Virus record (IMG/VR): IMGVR_UViG_3300046167_000148
Location: 1-36,433 of that record
DNA: 36,433 bases
From: a virus
Strand: one strand, 5' to 3'
Below are positions 7,859-16,510 of this stretch, piece by piece. Under the pieces are notes generated by a model. It ran no database searches, had not been told where the DNA came from, and was given only the letters and a program-made list of their open reading frames with translations. Made by a program: the position numbers and the translations under genes. How positions within the stretch are numbered: the stretch's first letter is position 1; each line of letters opens with the position of its first letter.

Positions 7859-7893
7859 TATGGTCGCATAATATACAGCAATGAGGTTTTATC

Positions 7894-7974
7894 ATGAAAA
7901 CGTGCAAGGGATGCCCTACCAAGTCAAACTGCAAGGCCAAAGGTATGTGCTTAAATGGCGGCTATGGTAAATAG
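7894..7974 (+). CDS. 26-residue Cys-rich microprotein
   Basis: The frame reads MKTCKGCPTKSNCKAKGMC and then a short Gly-rich tail. Four cysteines in C-x2-C-x5-C-x5-C spacing suggest a tiny zinc knuckle or redox peptide. An SD-like GAGG (7883-7886) stands 7 nt upstream. The 3' end overlaps the start of the next gene by 20 nt. It is the only reading of this spacer with protein-like composition. Confidence 0.45.
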   Translation: MKTCKGCPTKSNCKAKGMCLNGGYGK

Positions 7975-8524
7975 AGGCGTACTAAACTTCCTCAATCAAC
8001 TTGATGAGGGCAAGCGATCCAGACGTAACAGCTTTGCGGAGCGTGTGGCTAATTTCCTGACGCCTAATGACGAGTTTGAATATCGCGGCGGATTATTGAC
8101 TAATATGGACGGCACATCCGCAATGGATCGTATTGGTGAAAAAACAAGCTACGGCACGTTAGGACAAGCCAATTTTGCTGGCAATGATCCCATTACGTCG
8201 TTTCCTAATCAGATGCCACAAGGCACAACAGCTAGACGCGCAGATGGTACAGGTGGCGAAATAGTGGGTAGCCTGATATTGCCAGTTGATGTCATGCAGA
8301 CGATTATGTCATCAAATCTTGCGAATAAGCAGGGATTTGTGGAGATGTTAGAGTACAAGATGAATAACGAGCCTGAGAGTTACAGGAGAGTTATGTCAAA
8401 CCCAAATGGCTTATCTGAGTTAATGTATTTATACGCCGCAACAAATGAGCCAACAACACCCAGCGAGGAAATGTCACCTAGATTGCAACAAATGCTAGAT
8501 GGAATTTTTAATGGGACTGCTTGA
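7955..8524 (+). CDS. structural-region protein of unknown function
   Basis: The protein has 189 residues and is mostly polar. It starts AMVNRGVLNFLNQLDEGKRSRRNSFAERVANFLTPNDEFEYRGG. ATG 7964 is an alternative start three codons later. The C-terminal half is helical (VMQTIMSSNLANKQGFVEMLEYKMNNEP). It is not recognised. It lies in the virion gene run and its stop overlaps the next gene by 14 nt, so it may be a cofactor or partner of the 545-residue protein that follows. Confidence 0.55.
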   Translation: MAAMVNRGVLNFLNQLDEGKRSRRNSFAERVANFLTPNDEFEYRGGLLTNMDGTSAMDRIGEKTSYGTLGQANFAGNDPITSFPNQMPQGTTARRADGTGGEIVGSLILPVDVMQTIMSSNLANKQGFVEMLEYKMNNEPESYRRVMSNPNGLSELMYLYAATNEPTTPSEEMSPRLQQMLDGIFNGTA

Positions 8525-10148
8525 CCAGAATACATACCAAGGTGGGACAAACGCTGAATGGGCTGACTATGTAGATAGCTTAAAGGTAACGCCAATGAGC
8601 TTTACCCCAATGGACGCCGTAAAATTTATAGCTGAAGCCACGCCGATTATTGGTGATGCTATGGCGGCTAAGGAAATTTACGACGAGCTACAAAAGCCAG
8701 AGCCTGATCTTGGGTATGTTGCTGTTTTGGGCGGCGCGGCTTTACTAGGTTTAATTCCACTTATTGGTGACGCGGCTTCCCCTGCCATTAAGAAAGTAGG
8801 CAAGGGCTTACTTGATATGGCAGATCGTATTGAGGTTGATCCAAGTGTAATGGGATCTAACTTTAGTAATTTTAAATTCAAAAAACCAGCGCCAGATGTT
8901 GGCAAACCATATGAAATGTCTGGAGAAAAACTTGCAGACGAATTGGAAAAAACACCAACTGCGTTTGGTTTTTTAAACCCAGATCAAGCATTGCCAGTTG
9001 GAGCAAAGTATACAAGTATTGAAAAACAGCAACCAACAGCATTGAGAAACCACACAAGTGCAGGGTTATTGTCAACAGAAACTGTAGAGCCAGAAATTGG
9101 AAGTATTTCAGATTTATATGGCAGAAACGTAATGTCTATTGTTGGTGATCAAACTGACAGAAAAACTGTTACTCACCAAAATGGTAAACGCCTATTAAAT
9201 CCCGTTAAATCTATGGCAGGATTTAGATATGCAGATGTTGATGGTCAGGGTTATGCTGGAGCTAAAACAGCCACAAACAGTAAAATTAATGAAGCTATGA
9301 AGCACGACAAACCATACTTTATGTCTGCAATGATGGGAGATCAATCTGGAGATTTTGCTCAACATCAGGGAGATATGTTTGGTGAGGCGTGGAATCAACT
9401 ACAAAATAGCAATAGCGCAATAACTGGCGAAAACGCTGTTAAAATAAATAATCATATAAAAAATATAAGTGTTCCTAAAAGTGTTACAGTTAAAGATGCC
9501 AATGGTAATATATTAAAAAACGCTAAAGGAGAAAATGTTAAAAAAACAATCCAATCCAAGCCATTTAAAGATTTAGATGTTGATGTTGAAGACCCAATGG
9601 CAATATTTAATTTACTAAATATGTTACCATCAGGTTCTCAAAGAGGATATTTTTTAAAAGGTATGGATAGGGCTGGGTTGTTTGATATGGGCGCTCCAAC
9701 AGTTTTTGATGCCCGACTTGCAGTTGCAGATGCAAACCAAATAGGCATGGATTGGGGATCAGTTGGGTATCGAGGATTTACGCCAGATTTAGAAAAAGGT
9801 GTATTCCCTACAAATATTCAAAATTCTACAACGTATGACACTGGATATGATAAAATAGGAAATGCTCAAACATTTTTGCAAGGATCTCGTGGAATACCAG
9901 CCGCATTAATTTACAGAGATTTAGGTGCAGAACTACGCAAAAAAGGTACAGGCGGCGGTCTTTTAATGACTCCACCATTTTATAAAGTTTTAGAAAGTAG
10001 CCCTAAAAGAGCAATACAAAAAATTGATGATGAAATTTCAGAGGTTGGCGATACATTTTTAGAGATAGAAAGAACAAAAGGCAGAAGAGAAGCATTAGAA
10101 TATGCTAACAAAATTTTATCTGGTGGGTATGGGCTACTATCTCGTTAA
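8511..10148 (+). CDS. large protein with pre-toxin-like hydrophobic segment; putative internal/ejected virion protein
   Basis: The protein has 545 residues. ATG 8511 (MGLLDQN) is preferred, though 8499 is in frame. Residues about 35-90 (ATPIIGDAMAAKEIYDEL, then VAVLGGAALLGLIPLIGDAASPAIKKVG) match the hydrophobic linker found before effector domains in polymorphic toxins and in large ejected phage proteins. The remaining 450 residues have no motif I can name. From about 8880 the DNA becomes visibly more A/T-rich, with different codon choice from its neighbours, suggesting a swapped-in C-terminal region. It lies between terminase and adaptor genes. It could be an ejected internal protein or an effector delivered with DNA. 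Function is unproven. Confidence 0.5.
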   Translation: MGLLDQNTYQGGTNAEWADYVDSLKVTPMSFTPMDAVKFIAEATPIIGDAMAAKEIYDELQKPEPDLGYVAVLGGAALLGLIPLIGDAASPAIKKVGKGLLDMADRIEVDPSVMGSNFSNFKFKKPAPDVGKPYEMSGEKLADELEKTPTAFGFLNPDQALPVGAKYTSIEKQQPTALRNHTSAGLLSTETVEPEIGSISDLYGRNVMSIVGDQTDRKTVTHQNGKRLLNPVKSMAGFRYADVDGQGYAGAKTATNSKINEAMKHDKPYFMSAMMGDQSGDFAQHQGDMFGEAWNQLQNSNSAITGENAVKINNHIKNISVPKSVTVKDANGNILKNAKGENVKKTIQSKPFKDLDVDVEDPMAIFNLLNMLPSGSQRGYFLKGMDRAGLFDMGAPTVFDARLAVADANQIGMDWGSVGYRGFTPDLEKGVFPTNIQNSTTYDTGYDKIGNAQTFLQGSRGIPAALIYRDLGAELRKKGTGGGLLMTPPFYKVLESSPKRAIQKIDDEISEVGDTFLEIERTKGRREALEYANKILSGGYGLLSR

Positions 10149-10186
10149 TAAATATGATATATAGAAATAAAACTAGGGGCTAGACA

Positions 10187-10807
10187 ATGCCAATAACAAC
10201 ATACGCAGAATTAAAGACGACACTCGCAGATTTTCTTAATCGTGATGATCTTACTTCTGTGTCTAGTACATTTATAACTTTAGCAGAGGCTGATCTAAAT
10301 CGCAGATTACGCCACTGGAAAATGGAAGCCAGATCCACTGCTGAGATTGATACGAAATACAGCGCGATCCCAGCAGATATGTTAGAGCCTATCCGCTTTC
10401 ATATTACGAGTGGCGAGACAAACCCACTGGAATTAATATCGCAAGCAGAATTATTAGACAGGCAACAAAGAGCTGGCAACGTGTCAGGCAACCCAAGATA
10501 CTACGCAATGACTGCTGGCGAACTACAAGTACACCCAGCGCCAGATGGCGTATACAATGCAGAATTATATTACTACCAGAAAATTCCAGCATTATCTGAC
10601 AGTAATACAACCAATTGGCTTCTGGGCGAATATCCAGATGCTTATTTGTATGGAGCTTTGGTACACTCAGCCCCATATTTAAAAGAAGACGCTCGAATTA
10701 CGACTTGGGCGGCTTTGTATCAAAGCGCTGTTGACGCAATTAATGCAGTCAGCGATCAAACTAAATACGGCGGCTCTGGTCGTCGAATGAAAATAAGGGC
10801 ATATTAA
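10187..10807 (+). CDS. head-tail adaptor protein (P22 gp4/SU10 adaptor-like)
   Basis: The protein has 206 residues. It starts ITTYAELKTTLADFLNRDDL, followed by FITLAEADLNRRLRHWKMEARST, then DMLEPIRF and PRYYAMTAGELQVHPAPDGVY, YYYQKIPALSD, WLLGEYPDAYLYGALVHSAPYLKEDAR. This order of motifs is characteristic of the phage adaptor proteins that assemble under the portal in short-tailed phages. The SD is AGGGGCT at about 10176. It is distant from the portal gene (22223), an unusual order. It would form the dodecameric ring linking portal and tail hub. Confidence 0.75.
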   Translation: MPITTYAELKTTLADFLNRDDLTSVSSTFITLAEADLNRRLRHWKMEARSTAEIDTKYSAIPADMLEPIRFHITSGETNPLELISQAELLDRQQRAGNVSGNPRYYAMTAGELQVHPAPDGVYNAELYYYQKIPALSDSNTTNWLLGEYPDAYLYGALVHSAPYLKEDARITTWAALYQSAVDAINAVSDQTKYGGSGRRMKIRAY

Positions 10808-10808
10808 A

Positions 10809-11189
10809 ATGAGTTTTTCAAACGATTTCGAAACAAGAGTATTAAACTACGTGTTTACTACATCATCAGTGACACGTCCTACTGCGTGGCATATTGCATT
10901 ATACACAGCCGCGCCAAGTGATACTGGTGGTGGTACTGAAGTATCTGGCGGAGCATATGCTCGTCAGTCGGTTGCATTCACTGTATCTGGTAACACTGCA
11001 TCAAATACTGCATCTGTTGAATATCCTACAGCTACTGCATCATATGGTACAGTTACACACGTTGGCGTATTTGATGCGGCTTCTGGCGGTAATTTAATAG
11101 CATACGCGGCTCTAACGACAAGCAAAGCAATTGATACTGGTGATGTATTTAGATTACCAGCAGGCGATCTTGATATTACGTTAGATTAA
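10809..11189 (+). CDS. short tail-fibre/virion decoration-like protein
   Basis: The protein has 126 residues, all beta in appearance. It starts SFSNDFETRVLNYVFTTSS, then AWHIALYTAAPSDTGGGTEVSGGAYARQSV, and ends LPAGDLDITLD. This pattern is common in small phage tail-fibre-associated proteins. It is Thr/Ser/Ala-rich with no charged core. It begins 2 nt after the adaptor stop and is followed 3 nt later by another low-complexity gene, so it belongs to the tail operon. Confidence 0.6.
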   Translation: MSFSNDFETRVLNYVFTTSSVTRPTAWHIALYTAAPSDTGGGTEVSGGAYARQSVAFTVSGNTASNTASVEYPTATASYGTVTHVGVFDAASGGNLIAYAALTTSKAIDTGDVFRLPAGDLDITLD

Positions 11190-11192
11190 TAG

Positions 11193-11792
11193 ATGGCTGA
11201 ATATCGTGGTGGATTTGGACAAAGTACATACGGCTCATATAACTTTGGGTTAGATGGATTTGTCACTGATGGAGCTGGTGCAGTTGTCGCTGTATCGGCT
11301 ACAGCCTCTTCTGCTATACGCGCCAGATTAAGTGGATCAATTGTAATCACAGCGTCAGGCACGACTGCATCTGCTGGACGTGATAGGAACGCAAGCGCAA
11401 CAGCGTCTAGCACATTATCTGGTGGAGCTACGTTTGTATTTGACGTTGTTGGCTCGTCAACTATTGCAACAACGGCAAGTGCCACAGCCACATCTAATAG
11501 AGTGCAAAGCACTGGGTCGACAATAGCCGCATCCGCAACAAACACGTCAGGCATGGAACGTGTGCGTGAAGTTGCGTCAAACAATGTTGTTGGCGTATCT
11601 AGTACGGCGTCCAGTGGGTCTGATGTTAATCAGTCTGGCGCAACAATAACTACAACCTCATCTGTCACTGCGACGTGCAATAAAGTTATGTCATTTTCTG
11701 GTGCAACATCTGCATCCACGACGACGACGTGCAACGCAATTGAAAAGTGGGAATTAATACCAAAAGTAACAGAGATATGGACAGCCGCATGA
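11193..11792 (+). CDS. Ala/Ser/Thr-repeat virion protein
   Basis: This 199-residue protein starts AEYRGGFGQSTYGSYNFGLDG, a form seen at the N-termini of phage tail-fibre-like proteins. It continues with loosely repeated units of about 25-30 residues rich in SATASS and ending in an Arg/Lys/Asn spacer (for example TATSNRVQSTGSTI, TATCNKVMSFSG). It is almost free of acidic residues and probably a beta-solenoid or extended fibre segment. It ends EIWTAA. The minus strand of the same stretch is also open, but that frame lacks an SD and is a composition shadow. Confidence 0.55.
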   Translation: MAEYRGGFGQSTYGSYNFGLDGFVTDGAGAVVAVSATASSAIRARLSGSIVITASGTTASAGRDRNASATASSTLSGGATFVFDVVGSSTIATTASATATSNRVQSTGSTIAASATNTSGMERVREVASNNVVGVSSTASSGSDVNQSGATITTTSSVTATCNKVMSFSGATSASTTTTCNAIEKWELIPKVTEIWTAA

Positions 11793-11900
11793 TGTTGCAA
11801 TTTAAGCATTTTTGTGGCAGTATGCGATCAGCGCCTACTGCGTCTTTCTCTTACATTGATGAACGATACTAGGCCGCAAGGCCAAACATAGGAGTTAATT
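11793..11900 (+). promoter_or_regulatory. spacer with a GCAA-tetraloop hairpin before the fibre gene
   Basis: The 108-bp spacer holds GGCC-GCAA-GGCC (11872-11883), a compact GNRA-loop hairpin 7 nt before the SD ATAGGAG (11888-11894). A 27-codon frame overlaps the previous stop, but I see no support for it being a gene. Confidence 0.3.
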
Positions 11901-13304
11901 ATGGCAGATACTACAACAACCACATATGGTCTGGTAAAGCCAGAAGTCGGAGCGTCCGAGGATACTTGGGGTACAAAAATAAATACCAATTTGGATAACG
12001 TCGATAATTTGTTGGATGGTACGACGCCTGTAACTGGCATTGATATTAACTCTGGATCAATCGATGGAACGCCAATTGGTGCAAACTCTGCGTCAACTAT
12101 TGCAGGGACAACAATATCAGGTACAACTGGTACGTTCTCAGGTGCTGTATCAGGTACAACTGGTACGTTCTCAGGTGCTATAACATCTGGTGGTAATATT
12201 ACTGTTGGAGGCACTAACAATTTAATCGTCAATGATAGTGGCGCGGCTATATTTGGAAATGACGGAGATTTATCAATAGGTAACTCTGGTGTAAATGGTA
12301 TTATATCTGCACCTAACGGCGACTTAACACTAGATTCCGCAGGGGAGATTATTCTTGATGCGGATGGTGCTGATATCATTTTTAAGGATGGTGGATTACA
12401 CTTTGCAAGTATTAGAAGAAATGGTGAAGATGCTGTTTTTAAATCTATAATCCAAGACAAAGACATTATTTTTAAAGGTAATGACGGTGGCGTAGAAAGA
12501 GAAGTCCTTCGTCTTGATATGTCTGATGCTGGACAAGCTCTCTTTAACAAAGGTGCATCTTTTCAAGACCATGTGTACTTGCAAGATAATGACGAGTTAA
12601 GGTTAGGAAACAGTGATGATTTACGGATTTACCATGATGGGTCTAATAGTTATGTGCAAGATAGCGGCACTGGTGAATTAAGAATTGATACAAATGGTAC
12701 TGATGTTCGCATTACAAAAACAGATTCCGAATATATGGGTAAATTTATCGCTGATGGTGGGGTAGAGCTATACCATAACAACTCCAAGAAATTTGAAACA
12801 ACATCAAGCGGTGTCACAGTAACAGGCAAAATCAACAGCGGCGACTGTCGTGGTGAGGTTGAGAAAATTGGACGTGATACCAGTGATTTTATTTCTGTTG
12901 AAAGCACGATGATAGACTTTGCTCTTGATGGAGCTACCGACATGCGCCTATATAACAGTGGCGATTTACACGTTGAAGGCAACGTCATTGCTTACTCTAC
13001 AACAATCTCTGATGAACGTCTAAAGAAAGACATCGTGAAGATAGACAATGCCTTAGATAAAGTATCACAGCTAAATGGTTACACATTTGAATACCTAGCT
13101 GATGGCAAAAAGTCTGCTGGTGTTATAGCACAAGAAGTTGAGAAGGTAATGCCAAGTGCAATTACTGAAAGCACGTTGCCCCTCAAGATGGGTGAAGATG
13201 ATAAGACTGAATACAAGACAGTGCAATACGATCAACTTCATGGATTAATGATTGAAGCAATCAAAGAACTTAAAGCTGAAATCGAAGAACTAAAAGCGAG
13301 GTAA
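11901..13304 (+). CDS. tail fibre with C-terminal S74 intramolecular chaperone
   Basis: The protein has 467 residues. The N-terminus (TYGLVKPEVGASEDTWGTKINTNLDNVD) is a virion-anchor start common in marine phage fibres. The centre is Gly/Asp-rich beta repeats (NDELRLGNSDDLRIYHDGSNSYVQDSG). The last 100 residues are a peptidase S74 domain: TISDERLKKDI with the catalytic Ser-Lys region, AGVIAQEVEKVMP, then YDQLHGLMIEAIKELKAEIEEL, a trimerising coiled coil. In this family the domain folds the fibre and is then cut off. A 33-bp tandem duplication lies at 12115-12179. It probably recognises the host surface. Confidence 0.85.
   Translation: MADTTTTTYGLVKPEVGASEDTWGTKINTNLDNVDNLLDGTTPVTGIDINSGSIDGTPIGANSASTIAGTTISGTTGTFSGAVSGTTGTFSGAITSGGNITVGGTNNLIVNDSGAAIFGNDGDLSIGNSGVNGIISAPNGDLTLDSAGEIILDADGADIIFKDGGLHFASIRRNGEDAVFKSIIQDKDIIFKGNDGGVEREVLRLDMSDAGQALFNKGASFQDHVYLQDNDELRLGNSDDLRIYHDGSNSYVQDSGTGELRIDTNGTDVRITKTDSEYMGKFIADGGVELYHNNSKKFETTSSGVTVTGKINSGDCRGEVEKIGRDTSDFISVESTMIDFALDGATDMRLYNSGDLHVEGNVIAYSTTISDERLKKDIVKIDNALDKVSQLNGYTFEYLADGKKSAGVIAQEVEKVMPSAITESTLPLKMGEDDKTEYKTVQYDQLHGLMIEAIKELKAEIEELKAR
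12115..12179 (+). repeat. 33-bp tandem duplication within the fibre gene
   Basis: Two 32-nt identical copies (12115-12146 and 12148-12179) have a period of 33 bp, encoding an 11-residue repeat, SGTTGTFSGAV/I. It keeps the frame, so it would change fibre length by slippage. Confidence 0.8.
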
Positions 13305-13309
13305 GTTAG

Positions 13310-14413
13310 ATGGCATTACAAACTTCTGGTCAAATATCTTTAAATGATTTGCACGTTGAGGCTGGCGGTTCGTCTGGGAGCGAGTGTTCTTTTAATGACA
13401 CTGATATTCGGGATATGATTGATAAAAGCTCTGGCTCACAAAGCTCAATGAGTGAGTTTTATGGGGCAACTTCTGGAAATGAAGTAGAAGGCGCACACTT
13501 ATTTGTTCAAGACCCAACAGACAGTAACGAAAACCAGCATTTAGGGTCTAGCAGTTACACGTTTACAGTACCTACTGGTGTATTAAATATATCAGTTGTT
13601 TGCATAGGCCAAGGTGCATTTAGCAACACTAACCCCAACACCTACAGAAAATACTATTATCAAAGTAATGGAGGCGGCTTTGGCGGTGGTGGACTAGCCT
13701 ACAAAAACAACATAGATGTTGTCGCTGGTCAGACATTTTCAGTAACATTGAATGATAGTTATGCAAGATTTTATAGGGCTGGTGTTTGTGATGTAAGAGG
13801 TAATGCCGCTAGTTTAAGAAGTGGTGGCACTTACTCAGGTGGAGATGGGGGCGGAAACGGCGGAAACGGCGGATTTAACAATGCAGGCTCTAACAATGAT
13901 GTAACTTTTTATGTAGGATCAGGCGGCGGCGGTGCTGGGGGATACGGCGGATCGGGCGGTGCAGGTGGTTCGGCTTATGCTCCACCTAACGCTACTCAAA
14001 ATGGTGCTAATGGCTCAAATGGTGGCGGAGGTGGAGGCGGTAATGTTATTGACCTCAATCAAGGCTCTGGCTATGGCGGTGGTATGACTGGTGGTGGCAC
14101 TGCTCCCTTTGGCCAAGGTTCAAATGGATCGGGTGGTTCTGGTGATACCAATACTGGTAGCGGTTTCAATGCCACTAGAGGTGGGGGCGGCTCTGGTAAT
14201 ACCACAAACTTCCCATCTACAAGTGAAAGTAATGGCAATTTGGTCTTCTTTGGTGGCGGATATTGGGGTGGTTATGTAGACTTAAATGGGGGTGGAAGCT
14301 ACGCATCAAGAAACACTAGAAGGGGATGTGTCCGCGTTGTCTGGGGTTTGGGGAGTGGACAAGCATTCCCATCAACTGATGTAGCATATAGAGATGGAGA
14401 GAGTACAAACTAA
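13310..14413 (+). CDS. Gly-rich tail fibre tip/adhesin
   Basis: The protein has 367 residues. The N-terminal 55 residues (QTSGQISLNDLHVEAG, then IRDMIDKSSGSQSSMSEFYGAT) are a frequent attachment domain in marine phage fibres. From about residue 110 it is dominated by glycine runs (GGGFGGGGLAY, GGGGAGGYGGSGGAGG, GGGGGGG), the composition of polyglycine-II sandwich adhesin tips such as T4-like gp38. It ends RGCVRVVWGLGSGQAFPSTD, the usual closing strand of this class. It follows the S74 fibre gene after 5 nt. It likely binds the receptor at the fibre tip, and the Gly-rich loops would be the variable part. Confidence 0.75.
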   Translation: MALQTSGQISLNDLHVEAGGSSGSECSFNDTDIRDMIDKSSGSQSSMSEFYGATSGNEVEGAHLFVQDPTDSNENQHLGSSSYTFTVPTGVLNISVVCIGQGAFSNTNPNTYRKYYYQSNGGGFGGGGLAYKNNIDVVAGQTFSVTLNDSYARFYRAGVCDVRGNAASLRSGGTYSGGDGGGNGGNGGFNNAGSNNDVTFYVGSGGGGAGGYGGSGGAGGSAYAPPNATQNGANGSNGGGGGGGNVIDLNQGSGYGGGMTGGGTAPFGQGSNGSGGSGDTNTGSGFNATRGGGGSGNTTNFPSTSESNGNLVFFGGGYWGGYVDLNGGGSYASRNTRRGCVRVVWGLGSGQAFPSTDVAYRDGESTN

Positions 14414-14601
14414 TGTATACCGATGCAGAAAATAAAGTAATAGAATTAATTCGTGTTAAACGAGATAAAATCTTAGAAGAGACAAGTGGCTGGGAAGGAT
14501 CGGGAACTAATGAGCAATTAGCTTACCGCCAAGCTATTGCAGATATTGAAGACCAATCTGAATACCCATACTCTGTGGCTTGGCCTACAAAGCCAGAATA
14601 A
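14413..14601 (+). CDS. tail-fibre assembly chaperone-like protein
   Basis: The protein has 62 residues. The motif LAYRQAIADIEDQSEYPYSVAWPTKPE matches the C-terminal signature of phage tail assembly chaperones (YRQALRDI...P...WPxxP). Its start codon overlaps the stop of the adhesin gene (TAATG), consistent with co-translation with the fibre it would help fold. Confidence 0.65.
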   Translation: MYTDAENKVIELIRVKRDKILEETSGWEGSGTNEQLAYRQAIADIEDQSEYPYSVAWPTKPE

Positions 14602-14609
14602 AGGTTGTA

Positions 14610-14639
14610 TTGTCCATAACGCCTAAAATATGCTATAGT
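14610..14639 (+). promoter_or_regulatory. sigma70-like promoter before the tail-hub gene
   Basis: TTGTCC (14610-14615) and TATAGT (14634-14639) are separated by 18 nt, and the -10 is preceded by TGC (extended -10). This 65-bp spacer is one of the few gaps in the structural run. Confidence 0.45.
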
Positions 14640-14666
14640 AACAGCAACTTATGAAACGAGGTAAAT

Positions 14667-16148
14667 ATGCCACTAATACCATTAGACATTCCTGCTGGCA
14701 TTTACCGCAATGGCACTGAATTACAAGCGTCAGGTCGATGGCGTGACGCTAACTTAATTCGATGGGTCGATGGCACAATGCGTCCAATGGGTGGCTGGCG
14801 TACCCGATCAGACACGGCGGCTAATGCTAAAATTCGTGGCATGATTACTTGGATTGCGAATGACCAAGATCGATACATTGTTGGCGGCACATATAATAAA
14901 CTTTACAGTTGGACATCTCAGGGTGTGCGCCACGATATAACGCCATCTGGCCTAGCTAATGGTCGTGAAGACGCCGAGGCATTTACAGGATATGGCGGAA
15001 GTTACTTTGGCCAGTATGCCTACGGCGTAGCTCGTCCAGACACAGCGAGAATACAGCCTGCAACGTCTTGGTCGCTTGATACGTGGGGTGAATACCTTGT
15101 CGCCTGTAATGAAGATGATGGAAAAATTTATGAGTGGCAGTTAAGCAATTCCACACCAGCCGCAGTATTAGCAAATGCGCCTACAAGCAATGAGAGCATC
15201 GTCGTAACTGAAGAGCGATTTTTGTTTGCATTAGGCGCAGGCGGAAATCAACGCAAGGTGCAATGGTGTGACAGGGAAGATAGCTCTACATGGACGCCAG
15301 CCGCAACAAATGAAGCTGGCGACTTAGAGCTTAACACAAGTGGCAGAATTATGGCTGGCATACGTGTGCAGGGTCAAACACTAATACTCACAAGTATGGA
15401 CGCTCACGTAGCAAATTACATTGGTGCGCCATATGTCTACGGCATCGAGCGTGTCGGAGCGAGCTGTGGATTAATAGCAAACAAGGCCATAGCATCAGTT
15501 GATAAGGGCGCGTTCTGGATGGGTAATCACTCATTTTATGCATACGCAGGCGGCGCAGTGCAACAAATTGAAAGCGAAATATCAGACTATGTATTCTCCG
15601 ATATAAACCGCGCACAAATATCAAAAACTTTTGCAGTAACAAACAGCACATACGGCGAAATATTCTGGTTCTACCCATCTGGATCAAGCACAGAAAATGA
15701 CAGATATTGCGTTTATAATTATGTTGAGAATACTTGGTACATTGGTGAGCTAGGCAGAACTGCTGGTTATGATATGGGTACATACCGACAGCCTATTTGG
15801 GCAAGCGCAGAAAACAACAAGTTGTACGAGCATGAGATTGGCTTTGATTACGGCACACTTACGCCATTTGCTGAAAGTGGCTCGATTGCATTAGGTACTG
15901 GCGAGAATGTAATGTCAGTTACAGAAATGATCCCAGATGAGAAGACGCAGGGCGACGTCACAGTTACATTTAAGACGAGGTTTTACCCTAACGGCCAAGA
16001 GCGCTCATATGGTGCGTTCTCTATGTCAAATCCAACGTCGCTGAGATTTACAGGCAGGCAAGTTAAACTCAGGATTGACGCGGCTAACTTAGCTGATTGG
16101 CGTGTCGGTATAAATAGACTTAATGTTACGGCTGGTGGAGCGAGATGA
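14667..16148 (+). CDS. tail hub / stabilisation protein (P22 gp10-like)
   Basis: The protein has 493 residues. The N-terminus PLIPLDIPAGIYRNGTELQASGRWRDANLIRW followed by MRPMGGWRT is diagnostic of the phage stabilisation protein family that includes P22 gp10. The rest is a beta-propeller-like sequence with repeated aromatic-rich blades (KLYSWTSQG, KIYEWQLSN, RFLFALGAGGNQRKVQWCDRED, FWFYPSGSS, NTWYIGEL). It attaches beneath the adaptor ring and closes the virion, and carries the spike or fibres. SD GAGGTAAAT. Its stop overlaps the next gene (ATGA). Confidence 0.82.
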   Translation: MPLIPLDIPAGIYRNGTELQASGRWRDANLIRWVDGTMRPMGGWRTRSDTAANAKIRGMITWIANDQDRYIVGGTYNKLYSWTSQGVRHDITPSGLANGREDAEAFTGYGGSYFGQYAYGVARPDTARIQPATSWSLDTWGEYLVACNEDDGKIYEWQLSNSTPAAVLANAPTSNESIVVTEERFLFALGAGGNQRKVQWCDREDSSTWTPAATNEAGDLELNTSGRIMAGIRVQGQTLILTSMDAHVANYIGAPYVYGIERVGASCGLIANKAIASVDKGAFWMGNHSFYAYAGGAVQQIESEISDYVFSDINRAQISKTFAVTNSTYGEIFWFYPSGSSTENDRYCVYNYVENTWYIGELGRTAGYDMGTYRQPIWASAENNKLYEHEIGFDYGTLTPFAESGSIALGTGENVMSVTEMIPDEKTQGDVTVTFKTRFYPNGQERSYGAFSMSNPTSLRFTGRQVKLRIDAANLADWRVGINRLNVTAGGAR

Positions 16149-16510
16149 GCGAACAGCAACAAAAAGCCCCAGACGTCATTGGCAACGATTGGCGGACGTG
16201 GGGTCGAAGGCTTGTTCAGCATTTATCACAAACTCGATCCACACTGGTTCAGCAGAACGGCGAGGAAAGTGCATCCGAAAATGGCACAATGATGTGGGAT
16301 AGGGTAAACCTATACCCAATTATAAGTAGATCAGGCGCTTTTCGTGAAATTATATTAAAGAATGCAATCCCTGCATCTAGTGTGGGTGTAGCTGGCGATA
16401 AGGCTGGATTAATATCTTGGGATGCATCATATATTTATGTATGCACTGCGGCTCACGATGGGTCGGCTCACATTTGGAAGCGCATAACATTGACAGGTGG
16501 TTCATGGTAA
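16145..16510 (+). CDS. small tail protein
   Basis: This 121-residue protein has a basic N-terminal helix (DWRTWGRRLVQHLSQTRS) and a beta C-terminal half ending ISWDASYIYVCTAAHDGSAHIWKRITLTGGSW. That ending is common where short phage proteins cap or attach fibres. It overlaps the genes on both sides (4 and 7 nt). Function is not established. A tail-needle or fibre-attachment role is inferred from its place after the gp10-like hub. Confidence 0.5.
   Translation: MSEQQQKAPDVIGNDWRTWGRRLVQHLSQTRSTLVQQNGEESASENGTMMWDRVNLYPIISRSGAFREIILKNAIPASSVGVAGDKAGLISWDASYIYVCTAAHDGSAHIWKRITLTGGSW

Noticed and set aside
11788-11871. 27-codon frame overlapping the stop of the Ala/Ser/Thr-repeat gene
   Set aside because: No SD or recognisable composition; the stop overlap alone is too weak.
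11828-12550. 240-codon minus-strand open frame opposite the S74 fibre
   Set aside because: Pro/Ser/Val low-complexity translation typical of an antisense shadow; no SD; the plus-strand fibre has clear domains.
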